Below, piece by piece: positions 59,240-64,000 of a stretch of DNA of 64,000 nucleotides; the first letter of the stretch is position 1; the number at the start of each line of letters is the position of its first letter. Location of the stretch: assembly GCA_004352715.1 (NCBI GenBank), contig SCFE01000104.1, forward strand, positions 87,351 through 151,350, given 5' to 3'. The translations under genes were made by a program, and so were the position numbers. This DNA is from Hofstenia miamia (lineage: Eukaryota > Xenacoelomorpha > Acoela). The notes below the pieces were generated by a model. The model did not search any database. It had not been told where the DNA came from and saw only the letters and a list, made by a program, of their open reading frames with translations.

Positions 59240-59506
59240 ATGGGTCTCATTTCTAGTTTCTTGTATAATCGTATGCAACGAGTAAAGCTTAATGAATTTT
59301 TTTTAGATTGGGTGTATACTAAAAATAGAGCCCCACAGGGAACAATTTTGGATCCCTTACTATTTAATATTTATGTAAACGATTTGTCCGATTTAACAAT
59401 ATGTGACGTTATACAATATGACGATGATACAATATTATTTAATTCTAATAAATCTCCCGAAAAAGCCATCCAAAATCTCAAAAATAAATTGTACTTCTCT
59501 CATTAA
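59240..59506 (+). pseudogene. Reverse transcriptase palm fragment
   Basis: 88-codon frame with NRAPQGTILDPLLFNIYVN and YDDDT, the RT motifs around the catalytic dyad. Part of the broken element at 56.2-60.4 kb; later frames (59403-59633, 59727-59972) continue it after shifts. Confidence 0.85.
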
Positions 59507-60444
59507 ATATTTTGCTTTCTTAAGACTAAGAGTGAATCATTTAAAAACTCAATTCTACATTGTTAAATCAAATTTTGCATCTAGTGATACCTCACTATAT
59601 AAACTAAATTTTAATGGCATTCATATAAAGTAAGTTGACCTCTTTAAATACCTCGCAATTTATTTCGATTCACATTTAATTTTAAAAAGCAACTAAATTA
59701 TATTATTAGAAAAGTGGATTAAAGCAATGAACTTAATCTCTGAAAAACTTCCAACTAAAGCAAAAATTCCATTAATGAATGCTCTAAGATTAAGTCATTT
59801 CAATTATGCGAACATACCCTACACAGATATAAACAAAAAAATTCCTCAACAAATTTCAGGTACAACAATTGGGCTATCAAAGTACCAGTTAATAATCATT
59901 GCTTTAATAAGAATAATGAATACAGAAAAATCTCAAACTTATTTCTACATCCACAATGCTATATCTATATAAATGTCCTAAAACATTCTTCAAAATTATT
60001 CATAGTAGTTTCCTATATAACAAAACAGACTCTTTCCGAAAAAAAATTAATAAACAAAACAAAAGAATACATTTAATTTAACCAATCACGTATAAGAAGC
60101 TCATATTGAAAAAATCTTTCTAAATTCTAAACAGAGCTATAAATATATGGAATGTATTACCAAAATTCATCAAACAAATAAATACTCTAAGAACTTTAAG
60201 ATTGGTATTAAAAAAGGCTTTTGCACCTTTAATATATAAAGCCTGAAATCACTAGGTTATAAAATTTACAATCCCGATTACTCTATTAATAGAAACTAAC
60301 ATCGCCATAACCCAAGTTAATTATCATTCTTATTTGTAAGTATTTCTTGTTTTGTTTATTTTATTCTGTTTGTATTTCTTTTCTTGACGCTTTCAGAATT
60401 TATTTTTATTGCTCAAAAAATTTCTGAATATAAACATTTTTTCT

Positions 60445-60990
60445 TCTTCAATGTACAACTGAATTTTCTAAAGAATAATGCAATTAACTACAACAAATAA
60501 TATAGTAATTTATACACATAAAATATCGAATAATTTATAAGAATTCTTTACTTCTAATAGTTTAATACATGACATAAACTCGATTTGAGTATAAATAATC
60601 TTAGCTCTTTTATGAATTTTTTATTGTTTAATATCTTCATTGCTTTTAGAAATTTACTCATGTTATATACTGCAGTATTAATAAAGGTTTGGCTAAATTA
60701 TTTTTATTAAATTTAACTCTGGCTAATTTTTTTATATTTTATTTGTTTTAGACTGTGTGTCAAAAATGATATCTTGTCTTAGGCGAAATGTTATTTATGA
60801 ATTTAAAATATATAAAATTGTAAAGAATTAACTCTTGATGAAAAAGAATAGATTTAGAAATATAATCTTTTTTAGAAGAGTTTTTATTTCAACAATATAT
60901 AACTATATATATATATATATACAACAATATATAAAATATCTGTTTAAATTGCTCATTGTGAAAGAAACTGTGAATTATTGCAATAGAGGG
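60445..60990. other. AT-rich stretch without a recognised feature
   Basis: Nothing recognised apart from a short TA run at about 60903-60921. Confidence 0.5.
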
Positions 60991-60999
60991 TAATTCTTA

Positions 61000-61480
61000 G
61001 GAGACATGGATGTTATGCCATACATATTTATACTTAATTTTCAATAAATCAAATTTATCACTGGACTAATACATATCATAAAAAATAGTTTCCTGACAAG
61101 CATTTGAAATTGTGTAGCAACTCTATTGTCTATCCATCTTTTTAAGCACAACTTGATTTCTCAAATTATTTTAATACTGGCAAGTGGCTTTTCCTTCATC
61201 ACTTTTGCGACAGCTAAAAATTAGCATTTTACAATTCTGTCATTTTGCACCATTCCCAATACATGTATTTCTTAAAGTAAACTCATCAAAATAATTGTCA
61301 CCACAAAATGGTGTTTATATTTGCCACCTTCCTGTACAAGATTGTCGGCATAACTAAGGTCACACTTGCACATATGTACCATTTAGTGTAATGTATTCAA
61401 ATATCTTCCTCTTCCAACATATCAAGCACTTTGTAACAATTTTGCACTGAATTCAGTAAAAATGTTTTTTTTTGCCTAAA
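61000..61480. repeat. Interspersed repeat, copy 2 (matches 29990-30440 and about 33270)
   Basis: Same orientation as copy 1. It continues into AACATATCAAGCA, which in the other locus lies on the far side of the Tc1 relic; this suggests the first copy was split by insertion. Confidence 0.6.
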
Positions 61481-61489
61481 AAACGTTTT

Positions 61490-63058
61490 GGTTCTAATTT
61501 ATATAGCCTAAGAGTAGTTGTAATAAAGAAGACTCCTGGTAATACTTTTAAATTTTGACCTTGGCTGACTCATTAATGTTTGAAAGGTTTTACAATACCA
61601 TCTGGGAATGACGTAATGATAATTACTGACTCATTTTTATTAGTTCTTACAGTGAGCCAGAAGGTTTTTGTAATATTTATGGGGCATATCATTTAATATT
61701 ATTGATTTATACAAGTGTGCCTATTTTTGTTATTATACATGGCAAACAATTTGCCTTTAGCTTACTAATGGAAAAAATCAGAGCTATATTTACTTTTTCC
61801 TAATATATATGATTTACCATTTCAATTTTGAAAATTCCAAAATTTCCCACTTTTCACAAATGGGAGAAATGTACTTTTCCGCTCTTTGTACACCTCTCTA
61901 TATTCACTTACAACTATATTGATTATCAATGTATCAATGTATTTAAATTTGCTCATTTGGAAGCAATTACCAAATAATACAAAAGAACTGACAGCTTTTG
62001 AATTGCTCTATTTTCTTAGAGAATTTAAATAGTTAATTGAAGGAAGAATGCGGACTTTGTATGAATGATTAAAATTGTGCTTTTATTTTCCCAATTAATA
62101 CTTCGGAAGATGAATTTGAGATTTTGTATGCTTTTCTCCCTTCCTATAAAAACATTTAGAATAACTCAATTCTTAGATCAGCTTCTTGACAACCTTGCTG
62201 TTTTGTATGAATAGGATCCATATATGTGAGCAAATATCTATGATCATCCTCATAACGTCACGCTACTTATGTTCTTAAGCAAACTGTGTCAATTAACCAT
62301 CAATCATGAAAATGCGAATTTTTCTTAATTTGATATTTGCGTTTGTTTTGATATTGATTGTCTTTCTTTCATAGTTAAGTTTTTATACAGTTAATTTTAT
62401 ATGATTAATTTAGTAAAATAATTTATAGATTTATTTTTAAACATTTGAAGGAAGATATGTAAGGAATGTTCATATAATTCATTTGAAGCTGAATTTTTGT
62501 TTGCTCCAGAATTAACAAATTTAAACAATTCAATTATAGAGCAGAAAGGGTATTGGATCGGATCTCAGATAGGACAGGATCTACAATTTCAGAAAATTTC
62601 GTATCTGTTTCGGATTCAAAATTTTTTTAAAAATTGAGTATATAGTACATTTTAATACAAGTAGTATTCCTTAGTAGATGCAAACCATTAAAAAATTTAT
62701 TGATCCTAATGAAAGTATAAAAATTTTCATGTAAGGTGCACTACATGCAACTTGCAATGCCAAGATCAACTTAGTTTTCTGAAGATTTGTGATTATTGTA
62801 ATCCCTATTACAAAAATTTTTATAGAGCCATACCTTTGGCATAGCAATAATAGGGTATTAATTTATTTAATGTTGTTTTTATATCATTTAACATATGTAA
62901 TCTAAACTAGTGCCCAATGAAAATTAAAATTCAAAATTTATATTTAAATCCAAAATTTAGTTTGAAAAATGAATTTTTTATCACTGACTTTAATACACTA
63001 CAACAATTATTTAGTGTCTTGCAATATCAATTTTGTGTTTGTTCTTTAATTTGCCATT
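61490..63058. other. AT-rich stretch without a recognised feature
   Basis: No coding block, RNA gene or element end recognised. Confidence 0.5.
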
Positions 63059-63066
63059 GTTTTTAT

Positions 63067-63744
63067 CAGAGCTGGAATTGGGCCGATTTTTTAGGTCCAA
63101 GCCCGGCCCAGCTCAATTCAGCTTAGGCCCAAGCCCAGCCTGGCCCAATTCGAAATACCACGTTTTCGGCCAAAGCCTGGCCCGGCATAAATTATTTATC
63201 TTATCAACTGGAGTTTCACTAAAAAAATTGACAAGTTTTTAGACGAATTTCTTCTAAAATGTAAATTTCTTTTACTAGATCAATGTATGTAATGTTTTAG
63301 GGAAAAATACCTTCCTACATATCCAAGCAATATATCCCTTAAAATAAAAGGTAATAAATATAGATAATATCTTTGTATGAATCTTCTAACATACTCAGGT
63401 GGCCTGAATACCAGAAGATAAAAAATGTTGTGTTGAGAGTCATTATAATAATAATACTGTTTATTGAAATAATCATGTTTTACACATTACATCAACTTAC
63501 ATCAGCACAAAGCAAGAGGGAGTTTTAGATGTTAAAATTATTGTACCAGCCAACATTGCGATTAAACTTAAAGAGAATGCTTTTTGTAAATTGCAAAGTT
63601 TAAGTTTTCAAGGGAATTTTTTCCTGTGTTTCAAATACCAATTAAAACATGAGGGCCAAGCCCGGCCCAAATTTCTTTGTTGAAAATCTGGCCCAAGCCC
63701 GGACAGCCCGACCCAACTTTAGGCACAGCCCAATTCCAACTATG
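63067..63744. mobile_element. hAT-like MITE with CAGAGCTGGAATTGGGC ends
   Basis: Left end CAGAGCTGGAATTGGGC and right end, read inverted, CATAGTTGGAATTGGGC match at 15 of 17. Flanking 8-mers GTTTTTAT and GTTTATAC agree at 6 of 8. Both subterminal zones are rich in GGCCCAAGCCCGGCC-like words. 678 bp, no transposase. Confidence 0.7.
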
Positions 63745-63752
63745 GTTTATAC

Positions 63753-64000
63753 TATTCTTGTTTTATCGCCTTAGCTGAATTTTGAACTAAGTTTTATATT
63801 GTTCGAAACAACTTCAATTCTCAATTCATAGTAACATTGCAAAATGGTGATTTTTGGATTTGGAAAGAATAAAATTAATAGGGCGGTAATACCATAAGAA
63901 ACTCGATTATTTAAACTCTATAAATATATTATGATTATAGGATTTTAGGATTTTTTCTTATGGGCGTAAATTTTTTTCAATATTTTTACAATTATATCAA
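63753..64000. other. Window end, AT-rich, nothing recognised
   Basis: No feature seen. Confidence 0.5.

Larger units (their letters stand above)
56210..60440 (+). mobile_element. Non-LTR retrotransposon interrupted by a hAT element
   Basis: The 5' part (to 56548) includes CLKNKSCGTSLIPNWLLNLT. After the hAT insertion the frame resumes at 58894 with LKLANITPVFKKDDPEDFLN, then VQHGFRKGISTSDALVQAI, APQGTILDPLLFNIYVNDL and QYDDDTIL (YADD motif altered to YDDD). The first catalytic block is damaged (ACLAFNSIDHS, missing LSKAFD). Same family as 45640-47480, sharing RT wording and the 3' TTGACGCT...TCTGAATATA end. Confidence 0.88.

Noticed and set aside
1-64000. CRISPR array, operons, bacterial-type signals
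   Set aside because: The 453-bp repeats are exon/intron units, and the introns and transposon types are eukaryotic.

Overview
This is eukaryotic (animal) genomic DNA: strongly AT-rich, with split genes using GT-AG introns, many decayed transposons, microsatellites and eight N-filled assembly gaps. The mixture of hAT, mariner/Tc1, Tigger/pogo, piggyBac, PIF/Harbinger and non-LTR elements in an AT-rich background would fit a cnidarian such as Hydra. That assignment is an inference from composition and element content, not from a marker gene.

The one host gene I can support runs on the + strand from at least 8880 to 54181. It encodes an adhesion-type G protein-coupled receptor. Reading the exons in order gives: eight tandem fibronectin-III-like domains (8880-12310), a ninth more diverged one (16112-16372), a hormone-receptor (HRM) domain on two exons (18789-18884, 19213-19319), a GAIN region on four exons (20888-23373), the GPS autoproteolysis motif (34246-34357), TM1-TM2 (38608-38820), TM4-TM5 (47906-48128), TM6 into TM7 (48865-48991), the rest of TM7 (52735-52776) and a short cytoplasmic tail ending at TAA 54179-54181. 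Splice phases agree across every junction except TM2 to TM4. There the frame demands a missing exon, and I could not find TM3. The start codon and signal peptide are not identified and may lie upstream of the window.

The most striking structure is the FN3 exon array. Exon plus intron repeats with a 453-bp period; copies 2-5 read as identical even in the introns, and every exon is 258 nt with 1-1 phase. A decayed ninth unit precedes the array, and its 3' half resembles that of the last copy.

The flanks and introns are full of mobile DNA. 1-5000 is a decayed Ty3/gypsy-type retroelement (minus strand). 5750-6850 is the 5' part of a PHD-finger non-LTR element. 7640-8460 is a mariner relic abutting the array. 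12.4-13.6 kb holds a second mariner relic with a repeat-rich insertion. The GAIN introns hold a TA-flanked MITE, a Tigger fragment, a hAT deletion derivative with a perfect 8-bp target duplication, a CCACTGGTGG-rich repeat and a Tc1 relic. Later introns hold a Harbinger element, an unidentified GC-richer block, a non-LTR element and a terminally intact piggyBac. After the gene comes a non-LTR element interrupted by a hAT element (56549-58885), then mostly featureless AT-rich DNA and a hAT-like MITE at 63067-63744.
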